DNA of 64,000 nt from Beroe forskalii (GCA_011033025.1 WFMF01000120.1:391101-455100), one strand, 5' to 3'. Counted from the first letter of the stretch, positions 34,940 to 46,744 are shown. Notes: a model not told the origin generated them from the letters alone. A program made the numbers and translations.

Positions 34940-35660
34940 TTAATGAGTATAAATATTGATACCTTTTTTCCTTGCTACAAAAGGATTGTCTAACAAGTAA
35001 TTATTAAACTTCTCTTTACATGTTTTATAGGAGGGGCTTCCTTCAATCTTATCAATTATCAGGTTAGAAACTTCCCAAAAGTTATAACAAGAGTCCTTCT
35101 TAGATTCATGCTTGAATTTTTCTAAGTTAATCTTAAAACTAGTAATAGATTCAGAGTTCTTGACACTTCCAGGTAGTTTATTCCAGTAATTTTTGATTCT
35201 ATCTGGAAGAAAACACTGTCTAAGCTTACAAATATCTTTGTTAGAGTTATTATTAATTTTACTCAAAATATTACTGCCTGACCTACTAACTTTAAAAACA
35301 TTGCTTGCATAGTCAACCTTTCCTGAGATAACCTTAAATGCCTCTATTAGATCACCACGAATTCTTCGTTCCCCTAAAGTGGTCAAATTCATAAAATCCA
35401 ATCTCTGAGAATAAGGTAAAAGCCCAATATTATCAGCTAAACGTGTAAATCTTCTTTGAATTGACTCAATCTCTAAAATAGTACACCAATTACCATGATC
35501 TGTGGCAGGGCTCCAGGCTTGAACACAATATTCTAATTTAGGACGAATTATGGCTTTGTAAACACGTGATAAAATCTTGTGGTCCCTATTCATCAAATTA
35601 CGTGAGATCCACCCTATACATTTATTTGCATCCTTGATACATGATCTTATATTATCATTC
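34940..35660 (-). pseudogene. LINE ORF2 C-terminal part (after the reverse transcriptase core)
   Basis: Open on the minus strand from the MULE junction at 35660 to the stop at 34940. It encodes the segment that follows the catalytic core in CR1/jockey-type proteins: RPKLEYCVQAWSP, a LTTLGERRIRGDLIEAFK block, then LPDRIKNYWNKLP. These are hallmarks of the thumb and C-terminal region. It continues the reverse-transcriptase piece at 38839-39345 but is now separated from it by a transposon and cannot be made as one protein. The frame itself has no stop, so decay since truncation is mild. The DNA upstream of the first ATG (35596) is also open and carries NDNIRSCIKDANKCIGW, which shows that the coding region runs right to the insertion junction. 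Confidence 0.82.
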
Positions 35661-38600
35661 GGTAACAGGACGCTAGGAGGAAGGAGACAGGCACGGAGGA
35701 GACTGTGGCAAGACGGTAGAGCGAAGGTCTCGCAGAAGGGTAGCGAAGGATATACACATAATTAAACCTGTATCTTTGTATATCTAAATATATCCAACCC
35801 TATTTACCAGCATCTTCTAGTGGCCGTTTTCAAGAATCTAGAAATTATACACACAGATTAATCATGCAATTGCAAATATTGAAGTGTTATAATCTTCTCT
35901 GAATTATGAATACAGTATAAAACTGGAAATCTTATGGAACATTATTTAAGTATCAAATACTGAGATAAGTCTTCGCCTATGGCAATTAGGTCGAGAAACT
36001 CAAGAAGTGGACTTTGGTAACATTGCTAGGAGGAAATTAAACCTTGAGCGAAGGTCTTTAGCATATCTAAATATATCCAACCCTATTTACTAAACCAGTC
36101 TTGTATCTAAGTGGGCCGCCTTTTTACCAGCAATCTTCTAGTGAAATTCAGAATCTAGGAAATCATGCAGATTAATCATTGAAGTGTTATAATAATCTTC
36201 TCTGAATTATGAATACAATATAAAACTGGAAATCTTATGGAACATTATTTAAGTATCAAATACTGAGATAGTCTTAAATCTGATAAATAATCTATAGATC
36301 TGCAATTAGGTCGAGAAACTCAAGAAGTGGCTTTGATTCGTAGTTTGAAGTAACATACAGTAGCCTGTCTATTTTTCTTAGTGTCCCGAGCATTCCTCTG
36401 CGGTGGCTTATCACCCACAGCAATGGCAGCCATGATGTTGTCTGATGCTGATTGCTGTAGTCTCATGCCTGCAATGAACCCCCAGATCGTGGGGTTGCTG
36501 TGTCCCACCTTCTGCTTGAATGCGTTGTGGAAGGCTTCGAGGTGGTTGTTAGTTCTGCCCATCATCATTAGGGTGCGAGCTCGAACGTTCCATGTGTCTG
36601 GTGGGTACCTGGCGCGACCATTACGTCGTGCACTCGACATCCTTCCACCCATGTTGCCTGAAAGTAGTTCAAGAACGCGTCAATGTCCAGATCCTCAGGA
36701 TTTCGTCCAGGACTGAGTGAAAGGCAGAAACAACGTTCTCAGGTGGGACAAATGCGAGGCTCATCAATCGGCGAATCAAATTCTCGTCCTGCTGTATGAT
36801 CGAGTTCCATTAACACTCACATTGACGCGTTCATACCGCTTTTTCAGTCCAAGATCGTTAACGTGCTTCATCAATGACTGGCAAAAATGAGTAACAACCA
36901 TCGATTTTAGTGGCAGGAAAGGCCCGCGAAAGCGTTTCTCAACCCAAGCTCAAAATCGACCATTATATTGTCCGGGCAAAAGGTTCTAAAGTGGTGATGA
37001 TCGACAGCAATAACTCATAGGTAGATTGTTCTTTACTTGTCAAAGGACCACAAGCAAGGAAACGCCCAAACGTTGCTACTGTTTAGATCGAATTCTGCAT
37101 GGATAGTAACGAGCTGTGAGAAGAGCTGCGGACAGGAGTCGAAAGTTCCGTCAATTCCCCAAGAGCTTGACTTCTCCAGCGACTGAATACACGTCTGTGT
37201 ACCGAACAAGATGATGCGGTTGTCGTTGTCCATGTTATCGTGGAGCAGCATTGACTCTCCCATCATTGATAGGCAGTCGGAGTCCTGAAGCTGAAGATCG
37301 GCAAGGGTTTTAGGAGCCCGAGGACGTGGATCTGCTTGTCGACGTGCACGTTGAGCTTGCTTCTTGACAGCGCCGGCTGAAGGCATCTTCCGTTTCACAG
37401 CTGGTTGGAGAGGTCCCGTCACCTGCGCGTAGATCACTTCGTTTGCTGTCCTGTAAGGTTATTATCAAGCAAATGATACTTGACTGTTATAGTCATATCA
37501 TGTTCCGTGAAAGGGTAAAGTTATTGACGAGCATTATTGCTGTCATGTGATTGGTTACGAATAGAACATGAGTCTTGAGGGGAGATCGCCGTGTCAATTT
37601 TCTATAAGGTAATTACCGCTTTAACATGCTATCACAACAAAGGGAGAGCCCCCCTTTTAACTGCTCTATTGACAGGCAAAGGCCACTGAAAAGAGTGTGT
37701 ACCCTCAAGACTCAAGTAAAACAACTGCCAATCTAAGTTACCTTGTGGTGGTAGCCAAGTCCTTGACTTGTGAGAGGGTCGCTCTGACTTCACAGTCATG
37801 TAGATCTGGCTCGTGGTTGTGGCTGCAGGTCACCCCAACTAGATTCCCGTCGAGAGAGTGGAGACGACCACGGCAGGATTTGAGGATGCAGCGCCAGGAT
37901 TGCTTCCCTGTGACGTTGGAGGGTTTACCGTCCTTACCATAGCGATATCCACGGTAAAGGGCATTCTGAGAGGTCTTCGTTCTGCCTCTCACGATCTGGA
38001 AGGTGTCGTCTGTTCGTCCATCGTCGGCAGAATGTCAGGGAGGGAGGAATCTTGAACGGCAGGGGTTGATGGTGAGGGCTGGTGAGATGGTGAGTTAGCA
38101 GGACATGGCGAGGGCTGAGGAGTCGCTACAGTCAGCTGCCGGATGGAAGGTGAAGACTGTACCACTGAGAGCTGGGGTTGAGGGGATGCGCTGAGAGTAG
38201 GGTCTTGCAGGAGATGTAAGAAACTGCGTTGAAGTGGAGTAGTAGCCATGAAACAAGTTATAACAATGTTTGATAAGCTTCAATAATATTGGTGGCATAT
38301 ATACTAGCACTACCTTCATCTCAATCAGAAGTAATTTGCTCATTAACGGCATTGCATGACCAGTTGTTAACTAATTAATGAGACACCGGCTGTAAGTTGA
38401 AACCTGTCAGTGATCATATAACACATAACGATGAATCAGATTAGTAAAAAGAATTTCCGAAACAAGCTACAAGACCGATTATTCTTGATTGCATGACAAT
38501 TGGACATAGTCATGAGTATTTCTAATTCTAATCAGTAAATTTCATTTGAATTGAGTTTTGCATCTAATTGTTATCTGAATATTAGGTACATAAACGCTGT

Positions 38601-38838
38601 CTAGAAGTCTAGTATAAGGTATGGTTTCGATGCTTTACTTGTCAGAAATTAATGTAAATATACAAGGTTTAATTAGCAATGTATATCCTTCGCCAAGGCG
38701 ACCTTCGCGCGAGAGCCCTTCTTGCTAGAGACCTTCGCTCTACCGTCGATCTTGCCACAGTCCTCCGGGCTAGAAACCTAGCACCCCTCGTGCTACCGTC
38801 CCTCGCGCGGCAGTCCTTCTTGCTACCGTCCTAGAGCC
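35661..38838 (-). mobile_element. FLYWCH-MULE DNA transposon, copy 1
   Basis: Long terminal inverted repeats: the left end ggtaacaggacgctagg and the reverse complement of the right end, ggctctaggacggtagc, share aggacg-tag, and the similarity extends about 150 bp inward (gactgtggcaaga, ggtagagcgaaggtctc, cgaaggatatacat). Both ends recur at 41700-44283. The element lies inside a LINE; flanking octamers on the LINE sense strand (gatagata and gaatgata) match at 6 of 8 positions, perhaps a decayed target duplication. About 300 bp near the left end (35750-36300) is a degenerate tandem duplication, which makes this copy longer than copy 2. Confidence 0.88.
36292..38249 (-). pseudogene. MULE transposase with FLYWCH finger, copy 1, frame-shifted
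   Basis: Starts MATTPLQRSF at 38249. A frameshift near 38035-38050, where copy 1 has extra bases relative to copy 2, separates this leader from an intact FLYWCH-type finger at 37742-37985 (YRYGKDGKP..SWRC..C....HNHEP). A GT-AG intron is likely at 37451-37741. The catalytic part resumes at 37450 with IDGTFDSCPQ, then breaks after AFPCLW near 37045. Further indels occur until about 36650, after which the glutamate region NNHLEAFHN and the C-terminus are open to the stop at 36292. MULE transposases cut DNA with a DDE site; FLYWCH binds the ends. This copy cannot make a full protein. It is the better copy for the FLYWCH domain and the worse one for the catalytic domain. Confidence 0.85.
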
Positions 38839-39345
38839 TATCTATCCTAAGCTTTTACTCATAAGCAGGCCTAAATCTTTCTCTGTATTAACTTCTTCTA
38901 ACAAAACTCCATTTAAAAAATATTGATTCAGTGGATTGTCATTATATGTTAAGTGCATCACTTTACATTTTGTGGGATTAAAATTAAGCATCCATAAAGA
39001 TTCCCATTCTTCTAATAATTTCAAATCACTAATAACTGTATCTTTATCTTTGGCATTAACAATCAACTTCAAATCATCAGCAAATAATTTTGATAGGTTC
39101 TCTAGTCCATTGGGCAAGTCATTGATGAATAAGATGAAGAGTAAGGGGCCTAGAACTGAACCCTGGGGGACACCTGAAAGAACTCTCCTGGTTGAAGAGT
39201 AACACCCACGAACACTAGTTCTCAATAATCTGCCCTGTAAAAAATCCTTAATAATTTCTAATATAGGACCACTTACTCCATACTTTTCAAGCTTGATGAG
39301 CAAACGATAGTGAGGCACTGAATCAAAGGCCTTACAAAAATCAAA
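38839..39345 (-). pseudogene. LINE reverse-transcriptase fragment
   Basis: Minus-strand frame with the reverse-transcriptase motifs DFCKAFDSVPH (palm, first Asp), GVPQGSVLGPLLF and FADDLKL (catalytic Asp pair; F replaces the usual Y). It ends KDLGLLMSKSLG followed by a stop created at the MULE junction. Everything N-terminal of DFCKAFD, including the endonuclease, is missing and replaced by an A-rich run, so this is a 5'-truncated copy. The C-terminal continuation is at 34940-35660. CR1/jockey-type by motif wording; the clade is not resolved. Confidence 0.88.
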
Positions 39346-39538
39346 GTAAAAAAAAAAAAAGTAAATCAAAGTGAAACATTGCTTACCACATGCTATGTGT
39401 CCCTGTTTGTTCGCGCGCGCCTTTTCTTCGAAAAGTCATAAAAAGGGCCACACACTTTTGGTATTCCCGTTGGCACATGATTTATGTTTATTCGCGCGCG
39501 CGCCTTTTCAGTTTTCCCCCGAAAAGTTTCCCCTAACC

Positions 39539-39871
39539 GCGCACTCCGTGCGCGTAACCAGGGTCCTGGTTAGGGCAAAAACACAAAATAGGTCCTACAA
39601 ATTGCTAAACACGTATATTATATAGTATATAATACCCCTGTTATATATATCGTTGAGCGCGGCACGCTTCCGCGTAGGGCAGCGCGCGCGCTGCCCTACG
39701 CGGAAGCGTGCCGCGCTCAACGATATATATAACAGGGGTATATACTATATAATATACGTGTTTAGCAATGTAGGACCTATTTTGTGTGTTTTTCGCGCGT
39801 ACAGTGTACACACACCCATGCGGGCTTAAGATTGCCCTAACCAGGGCCCTGATTACGCGCACGGAGTGCGC
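39539..39871. mobile_element. Foldback element centred on a perfect 108-bp palindrome
   Basis: Positions 39633-39740 form an exact inverted repeat of two 54-base arms with no spacer, centred between 39686 and 39687 (gggcagcgcg/cgcgctgccc). Outside it, imperfect arms continue through ttgctaaacacgtat, ggtcctac and cctaaccaggg to gcgcactccgtgcgcg at 39539 and its partner near 39871. The right arm contains extra sequence. No coding region. Superfamily unassigned. Confidence 0.88.
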
Positions 39872-40237
39872 GGCGCGGCAAGCGCTAAACCAGGGGTGTC
39901 GTATCGACACCCGACCCCTGGTTAGGGGAAGGCTTAAGAAGGTCCTACAGCACGCATAGTTGTGTGTACGCTCCGCGCGCTTCCCTGAGGAAGCGCGACG
40001 ATAACAGGGGTATGGGTATACGTGTTTAGCAAGCGCGTGGGGTATAGGTAGAGCTATAACATCCTACGACTTCAAGTGCACTTGCTAAACACGTATATCC
40101 CTGGCCCTGTTATTGCGCTGCGCGCGTACGCATACCTATGCAGTATGGGATCGTTCTTACCACATGTTACGTGTCCCTGTTTGTTCGCGCTTGCGCGCGC
40201 TTGCGCGCGCAAAATAAGGCTCCGTAACATGGAGTAA

Positions 40238-40398
40238 GGATCGTTCACATATTACGTAATCAATTTTTGGCCAATTTCAACCCCCCCTCCCCCTCGTAAT
40301 CAAGTTAACAGTAGTTGTATTTGTTACAATAACATGTAACGTAATCACTCGGAAACCCCCTCCCCCCTCTAGGTGATTACGTAATATGTGAACGATCC
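40238..40398. mobile_element. 161-bp MITE with perfect 25-bp TIRs, TA-flanked
   Basis: The left terminus ggatcgttcacatattacgt(aatca) is exactly repeated in inverse at the right terminus. TA dinucleotides occur one base outside each end (gagta-a and c-tattg), which fits, but does not prove, a Tc1/mariner-type target duplication. The interior has C-rich tracts (ccccccctccccc) in both halves in the same strand orientation. Confidence 0.85.
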
Positions 40399-40713
40399 CT
40401 ATTGCCTATGCGGCCGCGGGCTTAAGAACAAGCGCACATGATCAGTTTCCCGCATAGGTGTGTGTACGCGCCGCGCGACGATAACAGGGGTATAATACGT
40501 CATAATCTTTTGAATTTTAAAGTAATACTGAAATCACAAACATTGTAGTATTGTACTCTGAGAACGATGTAAATATTAACCTCACGGTGATACATATTCA
40601 TATTCAAATTGGCATAATTTCGTATATTATAATAATAATTTAATTATTACGAAAATACGTAGAATTAGAACTAAAAGTTTAGGATAGTTTTAAGTGAAAT
40701 TCAATTTCATTAA

Positions 40714-40768
40714 TATGTTGCCCTTTATTATTATGTTGCCCTTCATTATTATGTTGCCCTTTCCTAAC
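40714..40768. repeat. Three-copy ~18-bp repeat
   Basis: Three copies of ttattatgttgcccttt-type words in tandem. Confidence 0.7.
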
Positions 40769-41699
40769 CCTGAGATATGGACTGGTCGGACTACAGCACT
40801 TCTGTACTGTAGTTCATAGATTAAAATATGTGACTGTGAGGAGAAATTAATTTATTGCAAATAAATTAAATATCGAATGTTAACATTGTTGTTAACAATT
40901 AAATAAAAAATATATGTATTTCAAGCTATATACAAGAATCAATCTATAAACTGGGTATTAAAATGATTAGGTTTTCAAAATTGTACAAGTACTAAAGGTA
41001 CAACTATATACAAGTTTAGATGATAAAAAGTATTATCATACAACTTATCCTATCAAAACTGCGAAAATTAAATATTTGATTTAAATTTAAAATAAATTTG
41101 AGCACTGAATCTGGCAGCACTGTTTCAGAAAGAGTGGTTTTATTCTCAACACGAATCTCGGTGAAACACAATACAACGAATACAATGCCCTCCTCACACG
41201 TCCAGCGTGCGATACGTTATTATCTCCGATTACATCTGGGAAAAATAAATGGAAAACAATCGGGCCAGCCAGAATTGTACTTCATTAGACGCTGCCTGGT
41301 TCTGGATGCAACGGAAAATGATTCCCGCTTAAAGGACGGGTGTACTTAAAAATTGACTTCTTCTAAATATAACAAAAAATTCAGTATATCATCATTATTA
41401 TTATAGTAATCGAATCTCGAGAGTCCCACCTCTCTACTCCAGGAATTGTGGCATAAAGATGAGCGTAAAATTAGAAACATGATACCTTATGATGTGACGT
41501 CAGTTCTTCCCTTGGAATCACTGCCTGATCGCTGTATGGAAAATCATATATAAAACACTAATTCTGTTGCTATACCTAATTGATCTATTATTGTTTTAAT
41601 TCACAGCAGATTACAAAGTTTAGTTGTTCATAATGTTCAATCTGGTTTATAAAAATAAATCTTCTGACTTCTGTTGTTTAATAACGCACTATAAATAGA
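40769..41699. other. AT-rich spacer before MULE copy 2
   Basis: No gene supported. An 83-codon open stretch at 41098-41349 has no recognisable features. A short dispersed repeat (acagcacttctgtactgtag) is at about 40793-40812. Confidence 0.4.
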
Positions 41700-44283
41700 G
41701 GTAACAGGACGCTAGGAGGAAGGACGCTGGAGAGACAGGTACGGTAGCCCGGAGGACTGTGGCAAGATCGACGGTAGAGCGAAGGTCTCTAGCAAGAAGG
41801 GCTCTGGCGCGAAGGTCGCCTTGGCGAAGGATATACATTGCTAATTAAACCTTGTATCTTTGTATATCTAAATATATCCAACCCTATTTACCAGCACATC
41901 TTCTAGTGGGCCGCGTTTTCAAGAATCTAGAAATTATACACACAGATTAATCATGCAATTGCAAATATTGAAGTGTTATAATAATCTTCTCTAAATTATG
42001 AATACAATATAAAACTGGAAATCTTATGGAACATTATTTAAGTATCAAATTGAAGTACTGAGATAGTCTTAAATCTGATAAATAATCTATAGATCTGCAA
42101 TTAGGTCGAGAAACTCAAGAAGTGGCTTTGATTCGTAGTTTGCAGTAACATACAGTAGCCTGTCAATTTTCTTAGTGTCCCGAGCATTCCTCTGCGGTGG
42201 CTTATCACCCACAGCAATGGCAGCCATGATGTTGTCTGATGCTGATTGCTGTAGTCTCATGCCTGCAATGAACCCCCAGATCGTGGGGTTGCTGTGTCCC
42301 ACCTTCTGCTTGAATGCGTTGTGGAAGGCTTCGAGGTGGTTGTTAGTTCTGCCCATCATCATTAGGGTGCGAGCTCGAACGTTCCACGTGTCTGGTGGGT
42401 ACCTGGCACGGCCATTACGTCGTGCACTCGACATGCCTTCCACCCATGTTGCCTGAAAGTAGTTCAAGAACGCGTCAATGTCCAGATCCTCAGGGATTTC
42501 GTCCAGGACTGAGTGAAAGGCAGAAACAACGTTCTCAGGTGGGACAAATGCGAGGCTCATCAATCGGCGAATCCAAATTCTCGTCCTGCTGTATGATCGA
42601 GTTCCATTAACACTCACATTGACGCGTTCATACCGCTTTTTCAGTCCAAGATCGTTAACGTGCTTCATCAATGACTGGCAAAAATGAAAGTAACAACCAT
42701 CGATTTTAGTGGCAGGAAAGGCCCGCGAAAGCGCGTTTCTCAACCCAAGCTCAAAATCGACCATTATATTGTCCGGGCAAAAGGTTCCTAAAGTGGTGAT
42801 GATCGACAGCAATAACTCATAGGTAGATTGTTCTTTACTTGTCAAAAGGACCCACAAGCAAGGAAACGCCCAAACGTTGCTACTGTTTAGATCGAATTCT
42901 GCATGGATAGTAACGAGCTGTGAGAAGAGCTGCGGACAGGAGTCGAAAGTTCCGTCAATTCCCCAAGAGCTTGACTTCTCCAGCGACTGAATACACGTCT
43001 GTGTACCGAACAAGATGATGCGGTTGTCGTTGTCCATGTTATCGTGGAGCAGCATTGACTCTCCCATCATTGATAGCTGACAGTCGGAGTCCTGGAGCTG
43101 AAGATCGGCAAGGGTTTTCTTGACAGAGCCGGCGAAGGACGTGGATCTGGTTTGTCGACGTGCACGTAGATCACTTGCTTCTTGACAGCGTTATACTCAT
43201 ATCATGTTGAAGGCATCTCTTCCGTTTTCGTGTCAACAGCTGGTTGGCCCTTTTAACTGGAGGTCCAAGACGTCACCTGCGCGTAGATCTGGCTCGTGGT
43301 TGTGGCTGCACCTTGAGTCGACCACGGCAGGATTTGAGGATGCAGCGCCAGGATTGCTTCCCTGTGACGTTGGAGGGTTTACCGTCCTTACCATAGCGAT
43401 ATCCACGGTAAAGGGCATTCTGAGAGGTCTTCGTTCTGCCTCTCACGATCTGGAAGGTGTCGTCTGTTCGTCCATCGTCGGCAGATGTCAGGGAGGAATC
43501 TTGAACGGCAGGGGTTGATGGTGAGGGCTGGTGAGATGGTGAGTTAGCAGGACATGGCGAGGGCTGAGGAGTCGCTACAGTCAGCTGCCGGATGGAAGGT
43601 GAAGACTGTACCACTGAGAGCTGGGGCTGAGGGGATGCGCTGAGAGTAGGGTCTTGCAGGAGATGTAAGAAACTGCGTTGAAGTGGGGTAGTAGCCATGA
43701 AACGAGTTATGACAATGTTTGATAAGCTTCAATAATATTGGTGGCATATATACTAGCACTAACTTCATCTCAATCAGAAGTAATTTGCTCATTAACGGCA
43801 TTGCATGACCAGTTGTTAACTAATTAATGAGACACCGGCTGTAAGTTGAGACCTGTCAGTGATCATATAACACATAACGATGAATCAGATTAGTAAAAAG
43901 AATTTCCGAAACAAGTTACAAGACCGATTATTCTTGATTGCATGACAATTGGACATAGTCATGAGTATTTCTAATTCTAATCAGTAAATTTCAATTGAAT
44001 TTAGTTGTGCATCTAATTGTTATCTGAATATTACATAAACGCTGTCTAGAAGTCTAGTATAAGGTATGGTTTCGATGCTTTACTTGTCAGAAATTAATGT
44101 AAAAATACAAGGTTTAATTAGCAATGTATATCCTTCGCCAAGGCGACCTTCGCGCGAGAGCCCTTCTTGCTAGAGACCTTCGCTCTACCGTCGATCTTGC
44201 CACAGTCCTCCGGGCTAGAGACCTAGCACCCCTCGTGCTACCGTCCCTCGCGCGGCAGTCCTTCTTTCTACCGTCCTAGAGCC
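41700..44283 (-). mobile_element. FLYWCH-MULE DNA transposon, copy 2
   Basis: Same termini as copy 1: ggtaacaggacgctagg at the left, and ctaccgtcctagagcc at the right. It is 2584 bp, shorter than copy 1 because it lacks the left-end duplication and parts of the intron and FLYWCH region. Coding sections are nearly identical to copy 1. Flanking bases show no clear target duplication. Confidence 0.88.
42087..43698 (-). pseudogene. MULE transposase with damaged FLYWCH region, copy 2
   Basis: The first coding part (43698-43273) runs MATTPLQRSF into an in-frame finger start (YRYGKDGKP..SWRC..C) but the second half of the finger, with the paired histidines, is altered by a deletion. The catalytic part is an uninterrupted 327-codon frame at 43070-42087: IDGTFDSCPQ (first Asp), IMVDFELGLRNA (second Asp), GCYFHFCQSL (Cys/His segment), and NNHLEAFHN (Glu), then a C-terminus similar to copy 1. 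The link between the two parts (43071-43272) is rearranged, with the Arg/Lys-rich linker and intron partly lost. So copy 2 keeps the DDE core that copy 1 lost, and has lost the finger that copy 1 kept. Confidence 0.86.
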
Positions 44284-45475
44284 CTTTGGGCAGCTGTGAG
44301 TGGCTAGCCTCTTGGAGGAGCTTTGGAGGAGCGTGATTTTTCATCGCTCTTCTCTGTTCATGTTATAGGGGGTCAGAAGCGTCTGCAGCTATATTTTCAT
44401 AGAATTGATATGTTGTTTTCAGTCGCATATCCCGTTTCAGCTATACGTTTCAGACAGCAATTTTTGACCAGCCATTTCATAACCAGCATTCCTAACACTT
44501 ATAATAGTTAACGACCGGCTTCTAATTTTAATGTGGCAACAGCTGTTCCCAACGAGTAAATTTGTAATTGTAGGTATTATAATCAGGATTTTTAAACAAG
44601 ATCATGCTGTATACATGATATAAAGGCCGTTTTGACCATGACTGGATGTTTTAATTCAGTAATACCTACTACCTATATCAGTCGTTCTATAAATGGGGTA
44701 GGTACTGGTTCTGATATAGTGATAAGACCAAATTTTTTAAACCATTTTAACTTTTAAACCGACCTAACTTTCCGCAGGAAATGACAATACCTATACCATA
44801 AGTCCTAAAATATGGAAGTGGAACACGCAATCTCAATATCGGATTCGGAGCTTCAAAGTGATCTGTTTGGGTTTTATTTTATCTGAGGTTATTTTTTTAC
44901 GATCTAACTTTCAACATTTTATTTCGTACACAAGCACGATCATGCATTTGACCATGCACATTTGAGGCCAATCGTCGGAGGCTGTACGTACGTTTTGGTA
45001 CGACTAATGGATTACCATAACCATTGGACAAGATTCACAACTCTAATGACCATTCTAGTTTTTAATACAATCTTCAATAAATGAATTTAGATTATACTTA
45101 TATCATATTTATAATTATGGTCCCAGGTGTTAGAATTTTGACGATCTTCGGACAAGCATCACGAAATGGCACGCTACAGCCTGAGCCAGTATAACAGGAG
45201 CAGCGTATCTAAACTTTGGATCAGTAGGTATTTTTAACGTTTTTTTTCAATTCCATTTCTATTGTAATTGAATGCGACGAGATAGGATTGTTGGGAATCA
45301 GAATTTTTGCATGTGTGATCCAGGGCTTCATAAACTATAGAGTCAATAATTTATAATTATAACGTCGAGCGTTTCTAGAAAATGATTTTAAGCTTTTGAA
45401 ATTAATGTTCAGATTATTCTAATTCTATCATTTTATCCATTATCACACAAATACAATCACAGCATATTTGCTATT
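44284..45475. other. Intergenic, no gene seen
   Basis: AT-rich sequence with no supported feature. Confidence 0.4.
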
Positions 45476-45823
45476 GTGAAATTGACTCGACTGTCGGATC
45501 ATTATACTCAATTATACCTATACTCTAACGTTTTCTGCCGTTATGCTCAGTTATTTTCAGTCCGTTATGCTCCTGAACTTCTTGAACTTGATGTTGGAAA
45601 GTTACTGGTCGATGTGCTGGGATTCCAGAACTTCCTTGACAGAAAATCTCGGACGGAAGCTGGAGATCATGAGATTGGGCAGCAGCAGATCTCCACTCTC
45701 GAACATGGAATCCTCAACGACGACAGAAACTGTGCATGGTACAGCGTTTTAAAAAGTACGGCGTTTAATGAGACTGAGAGTGAGTTCGAGGAAATGTTGA
45801 CAGTTGCAACGGGTGCAAGCTGA
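45476..45823 (+). CDS. Unrecognised 115-codon ORF, possible small gene or terminal exon
   Basis: Open frame encoding a mildly acidic, soluble-looking peptide with no domain I recognise (segments LELDVGKLLVDVLGFQNFL and NETESEFEEML). Its second half has a more balanced base composition than the AT-rich surroundings, and AATAAA-type signals (taataaaaataaaata) follow the stop by about 55 bp. No signal peptide or transmembrane segment is evident. The first ~25 codons look like translated AT-rich spacer, so if real the coding part may start as an internal or terminal exon near 45560. Chance is a serious alternative. Confidence 0.25.
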   Translation: MKLTRLSDHYTQLYLYSNVFCRYAQLFSVRYAPELLELDVGKLLVDVLGFQNFLDRKSRTEAGDHEIGQQQISTLEHGILNDDRNCAWYSVLKSTAFNETESEFEEMLTVATGAS

Positions 45824-46273
45824 CGTTGGGTCGTTGGGAATAGGAATACGACGGGTTTGAATATTCAGCGCTGAGGTAATAAAAATAAAATATTGCCAAT
45901 TATTTAGCTATTAATTGAGGAGTGAATAGTGATCAATAAGTTATTAACCAATCGAAAGCCGAACGCATAACTTTTAACGCAGGACGGTGGTGCTTATCAG
46001 TGTCAAATAGGAATATCTGAATATAGGAATATAACCTACTCCGATCAGGCCAGTGCTGATTTTAATTGCCAAATGCCACGTCATCTGTTTATCAAGCTTT
46101 AGCTATAATAAAGTATAAGAGTATACTATAATGATTTGAACTTTTTCGTTGTGATGTCTGTACGGTGAATATGTTTATTTAATTTCCTGTTTCGTTATTA
46201 TAATGTGACAAAGTTTGTTTCCATTATCCAGCTAGAGCTATCCATATGAATATGATTTAACGATCGTAGTACG

Positions 46274-46324
46274 AATCAGGAAAGAGAAAATGCGCAAATT
46301 ATACTGTGCGCGTTCTCTCTTTCT
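46274..46324. repeat. Short inverted repeat with gaaagaga/tctctttc arms
   Basis: gaaagagaaaatgcgca and its near-complement tgcgcgttctctctttc flank a small AT loop. It could be a tiny MITE remnant; no target duplication seen. Confidence 0.5.
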
Positions 46325-46744
46325 GCAAACGCGAAATGGGCGAAAAAAATCTTTCAGTGTTCATTTTGACGGCCAATTTTGAATATGATCGCCTAGTTTC
46401 GCCTTGTCAAACCAAAAAATAAAATTAAAGATAAAGCCTTGAATTCTAATATGCCGAAGGTTTCAAGATGGACATTTGAATACTTTTTGAGTTATGGCCC
46501 TATGAAAAGCCTTATTTTCGCGCATTTTCATCGAGAGATAACTCGGCTTTGGAATGGACTTAGGAGACGAGAGAAAAAAACATCGAATAGGGCTATCTTT
46601 CCTCTAAACAATGCAAAAAACCCCCATTGCTGTGAGTTTTAGGAATTTCTTCGAGGTGCCTTCAAACACGGTACACTGTACGTACGTCGTAAAATTGTCC
46701 GCGCGCCGCGGAAATAATTTGTTCGCTTTGTCGTAAAATGCAGC

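Larger units (their letters stand above)
34618..39350 (-). mobile_element. 5'-truncated LINE (CR1/jockey-like), split by a MULE
   Basis: Minus-strand non-LTR retrotransposon. Its reverse-transcriptase part is at 38839-39345 and its C-terminal part at 34940-35660; the two join once the 3.2-kb DNA transposon at 35661-38838 is removed. The 3' end is marked by a short (TTATC)n tail read on the minus strand at about 34618-34637. The 5' end stops in the middle of the reverse transcriptase beside an A-run, a typical truncated copy. Confidence 0.82.
39388..40500. repeat. Complex of GC-rich foldback repeats
   Basis: A nested set of inverted and direct repeats. The phrase taccacatg-tacgtgtccctgtttgttcgcgc occurs at about 39388 and again at about 40158. 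The phrase atacgtgtttagcaa or its complement occurs at about 39600, 39752, 40018 and 40081. aacaggggtat occurs repeatedly. The whole block separates the LINE from the AT-rich flank of MULE copy 2. No gene is seen. Confidence 0.75.
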
